A DNA stretch of 64,000 bases from Acidobacteriota bacterium (GTDB lineage: Bacteria; Acidobacteriota; Terriglobia; Terriglobales; Acidobacteriaceae), in the NCBI GenBank assembly GCA_021818585.1, contig JAKATU010000041.1:48178-112177 (forward strand), written 5' to 3'. Below, piece after piece: positions 25,749-33,384 of the stretch. Position numbers and translations under genes: made by a program. How positions within the stretch are numbered: the first letter of the stretch is position 1; every line of letters starts with the position of its first letter. The notes below the pieces were generated by a model. That model ran no database searches, was not told the DNA's origin, and saw only the letters and a program-made list of their open reading frames with translations.

Positions 25749-26543
25749 ATGAGCAAGCATAAGCCGGTGATCGTGATCCGGAAGAAGGCCGCGGCGCATG
25801 GCGGTCACCATGGCGGTGCGTGGAAGGTTGCCTATGCGGATTTTGTGACGGCGCTGATGTCGCTGTTCATTGTGCTGTGGCGGATGAACACGACGCCGCA
25901 GGTGAAGAAGGCGGTGGCGGGGTATTTTCGGAATCCGCTGAGCAGTTCGTCGGAGACGGGTACGGATAGGAACGGGTCGGCGAACAATTTTGAGCTGAAG
26001 AAGCATGATATTCACGATTTGAAGGACAAGATTCAGCAAGCGATGCAGAAGCAGACGGAGCTGAAGGCGCTGAAGAACCAGGTGCAGGTGACGGTGACTC
26101 CGGAGGGTTTGCGGATTGAGCTGATTGAGAAGAGGAACGGGACGTTCTTCCAGAACGGGAGTGCGCAGTTGAGCGCGAGCGGCGGGCAGATGCTGCATTT
26201 GCCGGCCGGGCAACCGGGGCAGGCGCCGAACCGGATTTCGATTGAGGGCTATACGGACGCGAAGCCGTATGTGGGCAAGACGGGTTATACGAACTGGAAT
26301 CTTTCCGTCGACCGGGCGAATGCGGCGCGGGTGGTGATGCAGGCCGATGGTCTGCGGAAGGGACAGGTCGAGGAGGTGCGCGGGTATGGGGATAATCATT
26401 TGCGGCTGCCGCAAAAGCCGTTTGATCCTTCCAACCGACGGGTTTCGATTATTGTGCATGATGTGGCGGCGGCGCCTGGAGGCGTGGTGAAGACGGAGAC
26501 GATGGCGGGCAAGAACGCGGTGAAGCTGCCGGCTGGGAAGTGA
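25749..26543 (+). CDS. motB: Flagellar motor stator protein MotB (OmpA-family)
   Basis: This 264-residue protein has a single N-terminal membrane helix in AWKVAYADFVTALMSLFIVLW. It carries the proton-conducting Asp of MotB (D31). A C-terminal OmpA-like peptidoglycan-binding domain follows: ISIEGYTDAKPYV, TNWNLSVDRANAARVVM and DPSNRRVSIIV. The start at MSKHKPVIVIRKK lies directly behind the hairpin array; longer upstream frames only translate the array. The residue after LW is Arg where many MotB have Leu. motA is not adjacent, so the partner must be elsewhere or this is an orphan stator. Confidence 0.88.
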   Translation: MSKHKPVIVIRKKAAAHGGHHGGAWKVAYADFVTALMSLFIVLWRMNTTPQVKKAVAGYFRNPLSSSSETGTDRNGSANNFELKKHDIHDLKDKIQQAMQKQTELKALKNQVQVTVTPEGLRIELIEKRNGTFFQNGSAQLSASGGQMLHLPAGQPGQAPNRISIEGYTDAKPYVGKTGYTNWNLSVDRANAARVVMQADGLRKGQVEEVRGYGDNHLRLPQKPFDPSNRRVSIIVHDVAAAPGGVVKTETMAGKNAVKLPAGK

Positions 26544-26611
26544 TGCGGTGAAAGCTGGGATTGCGGCGTGGAGGTCAGGGCGAGTGCGGTGGGGTTAGAC
26601 TTGAGTCGAAG

Positions 26612-27727
26612 ATGCGACTTTCGACCGAGGTGCTGGTGCTTGGTGGTGGTCCGGCGGGGCTTTCCGCGGGGATAGCGCTGCGCGGGCGCGGCCTGGAAGT
26701 TACGGTGGTGGATGCATTGGCTCCCGCGATTGACAAGGCGTGCGGGGAAGGGCTGATGCCGGGCGCGCTGGCCGCGCTGGAGCGGCTGGGCGTGCGGATG
26801 ACGGCGGCGGATGGGATGCCGTTTTATGGGATTCGATTTGTGGATGAGCAGCGGCAGGCAGAGGCGCGATTTCTGGGTGCGCATGGGCTGGGTGTGCGGC
26901 GGCTTCGTTTGCATGAGCGATTGCGGGAGCGCGCTGAGGCTTGCGGCGTAACGCTGCTGTGGAATACGCGATGCCAGCCGATGGGTCCGGGGCGCGCGAT
27001 GGTGGATGGCGAGGAGTTGCATTATCGCTGGCTGGTGGGTGCGGATGGGCAGTCTTCGACGGTGCGGGCGTGGGCGGGGATGGGCGCGTGCCGGATGGAG
27101 AAGCTGCGGTATGGGATGCGGCGGCATTACCGGATGGCTCCGTGGAGCGAGCTGGTGGAGGTGCACTGGGCGGAGCGGGGACAGGCTTATGTGACTCCGG
27201 TTGCGGAGGATTGCGTGTGTGTGGCGTTTGTGGGGCGCGCGGCGCATCGCGAGGCGGAGGAGTGGCTGGAGGATTTTCCGGCGATTGCGGAGCGGGTGGA
27301 GGGTGTTCCGCTGGCTTCTGCGCAGCGGGGTGCGGTGTCTGCAACGCGGGTTTTGCGCGAGGTGGAGCGGGGCGGCGTGGCGCTGGTGGGGGATGCTTCC
27401 GGCTCAGTGGATGCGGTGACGGGCGAAGGAATGGCGAGTTGCTTCCTGCAGGCCGAGGTGCTGGCCGATGCGATGGCGGAGGGACATTTGGAGGCTTACG
27501 CGAAGGCGCATCAAAGGATTGGGCGGCTGCCGCACAGAATGTCATTGCTGTTGCTGCTGATGGACCGGTTTCCGGGGCTGGAGCAGCGGGCGCTGGAGGT
27601 ATTTGCGGAGCGGCCTGAGTATTTCCGGGAGTTGCTGGCGGTGCATGTGGGGGCTCGTGGGCTTGAGGAGTTTCTGGCGCGGCGGGGGTTGGGGTTTTGT
27701 ATGGGGCTTTTGCGGGCTGGTGGGTAG
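26612..27727 (+). CDS. FAD-dependent oxidoreductase (geranylgeranyl-reductase/monooxygenase-like)
   Basis: This 371-residue flavoprotein begins with the dinucleotide-binding motif EVLVLGGGPAGLSAGIAL. A mid-sequence VGADGQSSTVRAW corresponds to the DG motif of class A flavin monooxygenases. LVGDASGSVDAVTGEGMASC is the second FAD motif typical of the geranylgeranyl reductase/FixC group. I chose the ATG at 26612, which begins the Rossmann strand; the upstream 17 residues of the longer frame have no such function. The substrate is unknown. The gene stands alone, convergent with the phosphatase gene. Confidence 0.8.
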   Translation: MRLSTEVLVLGGGPAGLSAGIALRGRGLEVTVVDALAPAIDKACGEGLMPGALAALERLGVRMTAADGMPFYGIRFVDEQRQAEARFLGAHGLGVRRLRLHERLRERAEACGVTLLWNTRCQPMGPGRAMVDGEELHYRWLVGADGQSSTVRAWAGMGACRMEKLRYGMRRHYRMAPWSELVEVHWAERGQAYVTPVAEDCVCVAFVGRAAHREAEEWLEDFPAIAERVEGVPLASAQRGAVSATRVLREVERGGVALVGDASGSVDAVTGEGMASCFLQAEVLADAMAEGHLEAYAKAHQRIGRLPHRMSLLLLLMDRFPGLEQRALEVFAERPEYFRELLAVHVGARGLEEFLARRGLGFCMGLLRAGG

Positions 27728-27763
27728 GGTCAGTTACTCGTTGGAGGGATGGGGATTTTTGTT

Positions 27764-27793
27764 TCCCCACTCAAGCGATGCTTGAGTGGGCCA
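27764..27793. repeat. Dispersed palindrome like the motB array unit
   Basis: CCCACTCAAGC-GAT-GCTTGAGTGGG is a perfect 11-bp stem, followed by CCACC as in the array units. It sits in the gap between two convergent genes. Confidence 0.8.
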
Positions 27794-27835
27794 CCACGGA
27801 GTTTCGGGTGGGCCACCACCAGAATCGGAAATGGG

Positions 27836-29434
27836 TCAGGAGTAGTGGAGTTCGAGGACGGTGCAGTCGTCGTCGTTTTCGTTGGATTCGCAGAAGGCCT
27901 GGACCTGGTGGAAGAGATCGTCTAGGCTGTCGCAGCGGGTGGCCGACTGTTCGACGCGCTCTTCTCCGAAGAAGTTGCCCTGGGCGTCGCGGGCTTCTGT
28001 AACTCCGTCGGTGACGATTAAGAGGCGGGAGCCGGGTTCGAGCTGCGCTTCTCCGACGGTGAATTGCGCCTTTTCGACCATGCCGACGGGGAGATTGGAT
28101 TCATTGAGGCGGATGCTGCCGGAGTGGGAGCAGACGAAGGGTGGAATGTGACCGCAGTTGATGTATTCGCAACGGCCGTCTGAGTACAGGCGGGCGACGA
28201 CCATGGTGGCGTATTTGCCGATGTCTTTTTCGCAGATGTAGCGGTTGACGGCGGCGGCCATGGCGTCAAGTGGCTGGCGCGAGAGAAGCTGTGCGTACAT
28301 CATGCCCTGCATGGTGCAGGCGAGGATGGCAGCGGAGATTCCTTTGCCGGAGACGTCAGCGACGGCGGCGGTGAGGACTTCATTGTCCGCGATGGCGAGG
28401 AAGAAGTCTCCGCCGATTTCGCGGCAGGAGACGGAGCGCGCGGCGATGCTGGCGAATGGCACGGTGGGGAGCTTGGCAGTCATGATGTTGCTTTGGATTT
28501 TGGCTGCGACGTTGAGCTCTTCGCGGTAGCGGCGTTCGTTTTCCTCGGCAATGGCGAGCTGGGCGTTGTCGATGAGGGCGGCCGCGTCGGTTGCGATGGC
28601 GCGGAGGAGATTGTTGTCGACCTCAGAGAGCGCGCCGGTGCGGAGGCGGCTGTCGAGATAGAGGAGGCCGAGCATGCTGGTTTCGCGTTCGCCGTTGGAG
28701 CCACGAACGCGGCGCAGGGGGATGCAGATGACGCTGCGAATGTTGTGGGCGACGACGCTGTCAGTGCGCTGCTCAGAGCTGAGAGTGTCGGTAACGATGA
28801 ATTCCTTTGCGGTTTTGAGGGCCTCGCGGATGGCGCCGTGAGATACAGTGGCGTCGTCGGTGAGGGGAGTGCCTTCACGGCTGCGGCCCATGGCGAGCTG
28901 GAGTTCGCCGGAGGGTGCGCAGAGGAAGACGTAGCCGCGCTCGACCTGAGTGAGTTCGAGTGTGGTTTCGAGCAGCGCGGCGAGAATCTGCTCCATGCCG
29001 CCTTGGCCGGTGAGCTTGCGTGCGGCGTCGAAGAACCAGCGCAGTTTTTCGATGGAAGTGTTGCCGGCGCTGATTTCGGGCATCTGCTGGATGATGTCTC
29101 GAATGGTGGAGGTGGAGGAGACGGCGCTGATACCGAAGTGGAGAACGGGACCGGAGAGGGTGCCGAAGGCGAGCGTGTCTCCTTCGGTGAGCGGGGCGCG
29201 GTCCTTGATGAGTTTTCCGTTAAGGTAGGTGCCGTGGCGGCTGCCGAGGTCGACGAGCATGTAATTGCCGTCTTCAAAGGTGATTTGAGCGTGGCGCCGG
29301 GAGACATAGGGGTGACTGAGGACCAAGTCGCTACCGGGTAGACGGCCGCATATAAAAGGGAAATTGGCGATGGAGCCGGTCTTCCGCAGCCGATTGTCGA
29401 TGAGGGTATAGGAGATGGAATCTGGTTCCTGCAT
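27836..29434 (-). CDS. FHA-GAF-SpoIIE protein phosphatase
   Basis: This 532-residue signalling protein has three modules. Residues about 20-100 are an FHA domain (ICGRLPGSDLVLSHPYVSRR, DLGSRHGTYLNGK). Residues about 130-300 are GAF-like, with LLETTLELTQVERGYVFL and ICIPLRRVRG. Residues about 310-530 are a PP2C-type SpoIIE phosphatase (REIGGDFFLAIADN, VADVSGKGISAAILA, LLIVTDGVTEARD). It probably dephosphorylates an anti-sigma-factor antagonist or another phosphoprotein in response to a GAF signal. No partner kinase is adjacent. Confidence 0.9.
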   Translation of the reverse strand: MQEPDSISYTLIDNRLRKTGSIANFPFICGRLPGSDLVLSHPYVSRRHAQITFEDGNYMLVDLGSRHGTYLNGKLIKDRAPLTEGDTLAFGTLSGPVLHFGISAVSSTSTIRDIIQQMPEISAGNTSIEKLRWFFDAARKLTGQGGMEQILAALLETTLELTQVERGYVFLCAPSGELQLAMGRSREGTPLTDDATVSHGAIREALKTAKEFIVTDTLSSEQRTDSVVAHNIRSVICIPLRRVRGSNGERETSMLGLLYLDSRLRTGALSEVDNNLLRAIATDAAALIDNAQLAIAEENERRYREELNVAAKIQSNIMTAKLPTVPFASIAARSVSCREIGGDFFLAIADNEVLTAAVADVSGKGISAAILACTMQGMMYAQLLSRQPLDAMAAAVNRYICEKDIGKYATMVVARLYSDGRCEYINCGHIPPFVCSHSGSIRLNESNLPVGMVEKAQFTVGEAQLEPGSRLLIVTDGVTEARDAQGNFFGEERVEQSATRCDSLDDLFHQVQAFCESNENDDDCTVLELHYS

Positions 29435-29614
29435 TTGCCACGGATTTTATCGGAAGTTGGGTTGGGAAGATACGCAAGAAGATGCTATTGGAGAAGAATT
29501 TACGAAAAAGGGAAAAAGAAGCCGGCTTTGCGGAGGATTTGCGAAGCCGGTGGGTAAGAAGACAAGAGGGAAACCAGTGTCCTTAGTCTCAGATTTTTGG
29601 CATTTCGACAAAAG

Positions 29615-29677
29615 ACAACCGCAGGTCTCTCCGCCGCGCAGATCGCTTGCGCGATCTGCTTCGGCCGGGATGACAAC
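29615..29677. repeat. Dispersed palindromic repeat, family B
   Basis: The ends are GCAGGTCTCTCCGC and CGGCCGGGATGACAAC, with the internal hairpin GCAGATCGC-TTGC-GCGATCTGC. It lies in the 276-base gap between the phosphatase gene and the TonB-dependent receptor, which otherwise holds nothing I can recognise. Confidence 0.75.
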
Positions 29678-29710
29678 AAATTTCATTTTGCAGACTGCAG
29701 ACTCTGGATA

Positions 29711-32700
29711 TCAGAACTCGAGCCGGAGCGAGACCTGGCCGCTGCGGGCGCTGCCGAAGCCGGAGCCGCGTGCCTGGGTGATTTGTCCGTATTCGGGGCT
29801 GGAGATGTTGAGGTTTGGATCTCCGAGGTTGAGGTGGTTGAGGACGTTGGTGAAGGTTCCCTCGGCGCGCAGGCGGAGGTTGCCGTAGATGAGGAAGGTT
29901 TTGAAGAGACCGGCTGACCAGTTGACGGTGCCGGGACCTTCGAGTGAACCGACCTGAGCGTTGCCGAATCGACCGATGGGGGCGATGCCGACTACGTTTC
30001 CGCTGGAGTCCTTGGTGGTGCCGCCGACGTTACAGGGTTGACCCCACTGCCAGTTGCTTTCCTGACCGGGGCAGACGTAGGCAGCCTTGTTGATCCAGTC
30101 GAAGCGGTTGGCGTTGCGGGCGCGACCGTTGGCGACCCGGTCAGGGTGCTGTGCGCGACCCGGATAAGAGCCGCCCTGGTAGTTGTTGTTGAGGCCGGAG
30201 CCGGTTCCAGAGGGATCGAGGTTGCCGCCGGGAAAGTAAGGGCTGAGGTATGGGCCGCTCTCCCAGAGAAAGATGCTGCTGACCTGCCAGCCACCGGCAA
30301 TGAGGTCTTCGGCGCGGTTCATGCGCGCGCCGAAGCGCTTGCCGTGGCCGAAGGGCAGACTGTAGACGAGGGTGGTGTCCCAGTGATTGCGGCGGGTGCC
30401 GTAAACGTTGCCGAAGTCGATGGTGCGGTCGTGGCCCCACTCGGCGCGGGCACCGCCGGTTTCTCCAGCGAAGCCGGTATTGTTGGGACCCTGGTTGTCG
30501 GCGAGGTTCTTTGCCCAGGTGTAATTGGAGTCAAAGGTGAGACCGTTTCCGGTGTGGTGGCTTACGTCAAGTTGCAGCGCGTTGTAGCTGGCGTTTGCGC
30601 CGACGGCGCGGGTGTTGATGACGCCCCAGTTTGGGAAGGGCCGCGCGCTGAGAGGCTGGAAGTAAGCCGATGTGGTGTTGGAGTAGCTGGGCAGATCGTT
30701 GAGGTTGGGCGCCCAAACGAGGTCGTGAGTTTCCATGCCGATGTAGGAGATGCGCGCGCCGAAGCCGGAGCCGAACTCGTGGTCGACAGAGAGAGTGTAC
30801 TGCTCGGAGTAGGGGTCTTTCCAGTGGACGGCGTTTGCGGTGCCGAAGTAGGCGGTGCCGAATGCCCCGGCTGCGGAGCTGGTTCCCTGGCCGGCGTAGA
30901 TCTGCGGCCATGAGTAGGCCGGACCGTTTAGTGTTTCACTATTGGCGTAGATGTTGGTGGCTGCCTGTACGGTTCCTGTGAGGGAGTAGTAGATGGAGCC
31001 GAGGGTGGTGATGTCGTACATGCCGAAGCCGCCGCGGATGGCCGTGCGGTCGTTATTGAAGGGCCGGAAAGCGAAGCCGAATCGCGGCATGAAGCGCAGG
31101 TGCGGCACCGTCTTGAGGTAGCTGGGGAAACCGGCCTGGGAGTTGCTGAGGACCGGGGTGCAGGGCGCGCCGTTGGCGCTTGGCGAGCCGGAGGTCTGGC
31201 CGACGGGGCAGGCGTTGAAGCTGGCGAGATATCCGGCTGCGAGGGTGCTTTCCGCACCGTCTGGGTAGAGGACTTCGCCTGACTTTGGGACGAGCGGGTT
31301 GAAGTTGCCGATGTTGCCGGAGGGATCGTGGTAGCCGGGTTCGAACTCGTAGCGGACGCCGTAGCTGAGGGTCAGGCGCTGGGTTGCGCGCCACTGATCC
31401 TGCGCGAAGAAGGCGTAGTGGATGGAGATGCCGTTGTTGTCGGCCTGGACATTGTCATAAGCCGTGCCCTGCGGGACGCCGATGAGGAAGTCGCCGAATT
31501 CCTGGCCGGTGAAGTTTTGTCCGGTGTTGAAGAAGAAGGTGCCGTAATTGTCTGCGCCGAAGAAACCGAGCGGGGTGATGGCCTGGATGTGACGGATGTC
31601 CATGCCGGCTTTGACGACGTGGTTGTTGTGGGTCCAGGTGATGGTGTCAGAGTATTCGAGCACCTTGGACTTGCTGGTGGATGCGATGCGGTCTGCGTTG
31701 AGTGAGCTGAGGTATTTGAAGTCAAGCTCAGGAACTCCGTTGAAGAAGAGGTTCTGAAGACCCTGCAGGCCGGTGGATTTGGCGAAGTCGGGACCGTTGA
31801 AGGAGTTGGTGTCTCCGCTGGTGAAGAAGTTGTAGCCGAAGCGGAACTCGTTCAACAGATGCGGATTGAAAGTGTAGTTGCCGGCGACGATGAGGTCGCG
31901 ATTTTGCCCGATGGCCTGGCCTTCGGGCACGAGTAGCGGCTGCGGCTGATTCTGGCTGATGTTCTTCCAGGAGTAGCGAGCGAAGACGAGCGCGCGCTGG
32001 CCGAAGTACTGGTCCCCGCGAACGTCAAACTGATTGGATTTATAGGCGGTGTTCTGGTTGACGATGTAGTTGATTTGCCCCGGAGTGTAGGAGGTGGTGT
32101 TGCCGGTGTTGGGGTCGGGGAAGAACTGCAGGAACTTTTGCGAGACTGGATTGATGGGCACGGTGTAGTTGGAGTATGTGCCGCCGTTGTAGGGATTGGT
32201 GAGCGGCTGCACGCCGGCTACCTGCGAGAAGTTGCCTTGCTTCATTTGCGCGGTGGGCACGCTGTACTGCGCGCCGGTTGACTTGGGCAGACGGAAGCCT
32301 TCGTAGTCCGCGAAGAAGAAGCTGCGGTTGTGGCCGTTGTAGAGGCGCGGGATGACGACGGGGCCGCCGCCGGAGCCGCCGAAGTCATTGCCGACGATGT
32401 GGGGCTTTTTGATGTCGCCGTAGGGGATGGCGTTGAAGGCGGAGTTCTGGAAGTACCAGAAGGCAGAGCCGTGGAGCTTGTTTGTGCCGCTCTTGGTGAT
32501 GACAGTGATCTGCCCGGGCTGTCCGAATTCGGCGTTGTCGAGGACGCCTTCGACGCGCAGTTCGGAGATGGCTTCGCCGGAGGGGAATGCATCCTGCAGG
32601 GGGCTGTTGCCGGTGACGTTCTGCACGGTGATGCCGTCGATGGTGACGTCAGACTGCGAGGGCAGGCCGCCCTGCACGGAGAACTGGACGCCGGTGCCGT

Positions 32701-33238
32701 CGGCGCGGCCTGTGTCTGCCTGGACGCCGGGGAGGGTCTGGATGAGGTCGAGCGGGCTGGTGCCGTTCTGGCTGGCGCGGTAGTTGGCCGGGAGGTTGGC
32801 TACGTCAACCGCGTTGTAGGTGGCTTCAATGGTGGGCGACTCGGTGGAGATGGCTCCGGCAGAGCCAGCGTTCACTGTGACTCTCTGGCTTACATTTCCG
32901 AGCGGGAGGGTTGCGTCTGCACGGAGCTGCTGGCGGGCGGCGAGGGTGAGGTCGTCGAGGGTAACGTTCCGGAAACCCGCGGCGCTGACGTTGATGCGGT
33001 AGTGCCCTTGCAGAAGGTTAAAGAACTGGTAACTACCGGTGGCGCTGGTGTTGCCGGTGTTGATGACGCCGGTATCTGTATTCGTGACAGTTACTTTTGC
33101 ATTCGGGATGACGGCTCCCGAGGGATCTTTGACCGTACCGAGGATGGTGCCCTGGGTTGATTGAGCAAAAAGCAGGGATGGGAACAGGAAGAGGAGCGCC
33201 ATCCAGAGAACGATGTGTTTTTGATGACGAAATGTCAC
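29711..33238 (-). CDS. TonB-dependent receptor with carboxypeptidase-regulatory-like N-terminus (Oar type)
   Basis: This 1175-residue outer-membrane protein starts at GTG 33238 with GGAGG 8 nt upstream. A signal peptide (about 1-25, ending LLFAQ) is followed by a CarboxypepD-like Ig fold (GTVKDPSGAVIPNAKVTVTN). Then comes a plug domain (IQTLPGVQADTGR, VQGGLPSQSDVTIDG, NAEFGQPGQITVITKSG) and a long beta-barrel ending in Phe (QVSLRLEF), the usual outer-membrane C-terminus. Such receptors are expanded in Acidobacteria and are thought to take up carbohydrates or peptides. The substrate is not evident; a structured palindrome lies upstream. Confidence 0.93.
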   Translation of the reverse strand: MTFRHQKHIVLWMALLFLFPSLLFAQSTQGTILGTVKDPSGAVIPNAKVTVTNTDTGVINTGNTSATGSYQFFNLLQGHYRINVSAAGFRNVTLDDLTLAARQQLRADATLPLGNVSQRVTVNAGSAGAISTESPTIEATYNAVDVANLPANYRASQNGTSPLDLIQTLPGVQADTGRADGTGVQFSVQGGLPSQSDVTIDGITVQNVTGNSPLQDAFPSGEAISELRVEGVLDNAEFGQPGQITVITKSGTNKLHGSAFWYFQNSAFNAIPYGDIKKPHIVGNDFGGSGGGPVVIPRLYNGHNRSFFFADYEGFRLPKSTGAQYSVPTAQMKQGNFSQVAGVQPLTNPYNGGTYSNYTVPINPVSQKFLQFFPDPNTGNTTSYTPGQINYIVNQNTAYKSNQFDVRGDQYFGQRALVFARYSWKNISQNQPQPLLVPEGQAIGQNRDLIVAGNYTFNPHLLNEFRFGYNFFTSGDTNSFNGPDFAKSTGLQGLQNLFFNGVPELDFKYLSSLNADRIASTSKSKVLEYSDTITWTHNNHVVKAGMDIRHIQAITPLGFFGADNYGTFFFNTGQNFTGQEFGDFLIGVPQGTAYDNVQADNNGISIHYAFFAQDQWRATQRLTLSYGVRYEFEPGYHDPSGNIGNFNPLVPKSGEVLYPDGAESTLAAGYLASFNACPVGQTSGSPSANGAPCTPVLSNSQAGFPSYLKTVPHLRFMPRFGFAFRPFNNDRTAIRGGFGMYDITTLGSIYYSLTGTVQAATNIYANSETLNGPAYSWPQIYAGQGTSSAAGAFGTAYFGTANAVHWKDPYSEQYTLSVDHEFGSGFGARISYIGMETHDLVWAPNLNDLPSYSNTTSAYFQPLSARPFPNWGVINTRAVGANASYNALQLDVSHHTGNGLTFDSNYTWAKNLADNQGPNNTGFAGETGGARAEWGHDRTIDFGNVYGTRRNHWDTTLVYSLPFGHGKRFGARMNRAEDLIAGGWQVSSIFLWESGPYLSPYFPGGNLDPSGTGSGLNNNYQGGSYPGRAQHPDRVANGRARNANRFDWINKAAYVCPGQESNWQWGQPCNVGGTTKDSSGNVVGIAPIGRFGNAQVGSLEGPGTVNWSAGLFKTFLIYGNLRLRAEGTFTNVLNHLNLGDPNLNISSPEYGQITQARGSGFGSARSGQVSLRLEF

Positions 33239-33327
33239 GTCTTATGCCTCCGCTGGAGACGCTAGCAACGGGGCATAAAAAAGGTGTGAAGCAAGATGCT
33301 GCGTTTGGTTAAAAGTGGACGAGCGTT

Positions 33328-33376
33328 GCAACATTCATTGGAATGCAGCGCTGTGGTAACAGCGCTGCAATGTTGC
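33328..33376. promoter_or_regulatory. Nested palindrome between the receptor and the phosphoesterase genes
   Basis: Outer arms GCAACATT (33328-33335) and AATGTTGC (33369-33376) enclose a perfect inner hairpin GCAGCGCTGT-GGTA-ACAGCGCTGC (33345-33368). Each inner arm contains the self-palindromic 8-mer CAGCGCTG. There is no T run. It could be an operator pair for the receptor gene or a structured end of the upstream transcript. Confidence 0.6.
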
Positions 33377-33384
33377 GAGAGATT

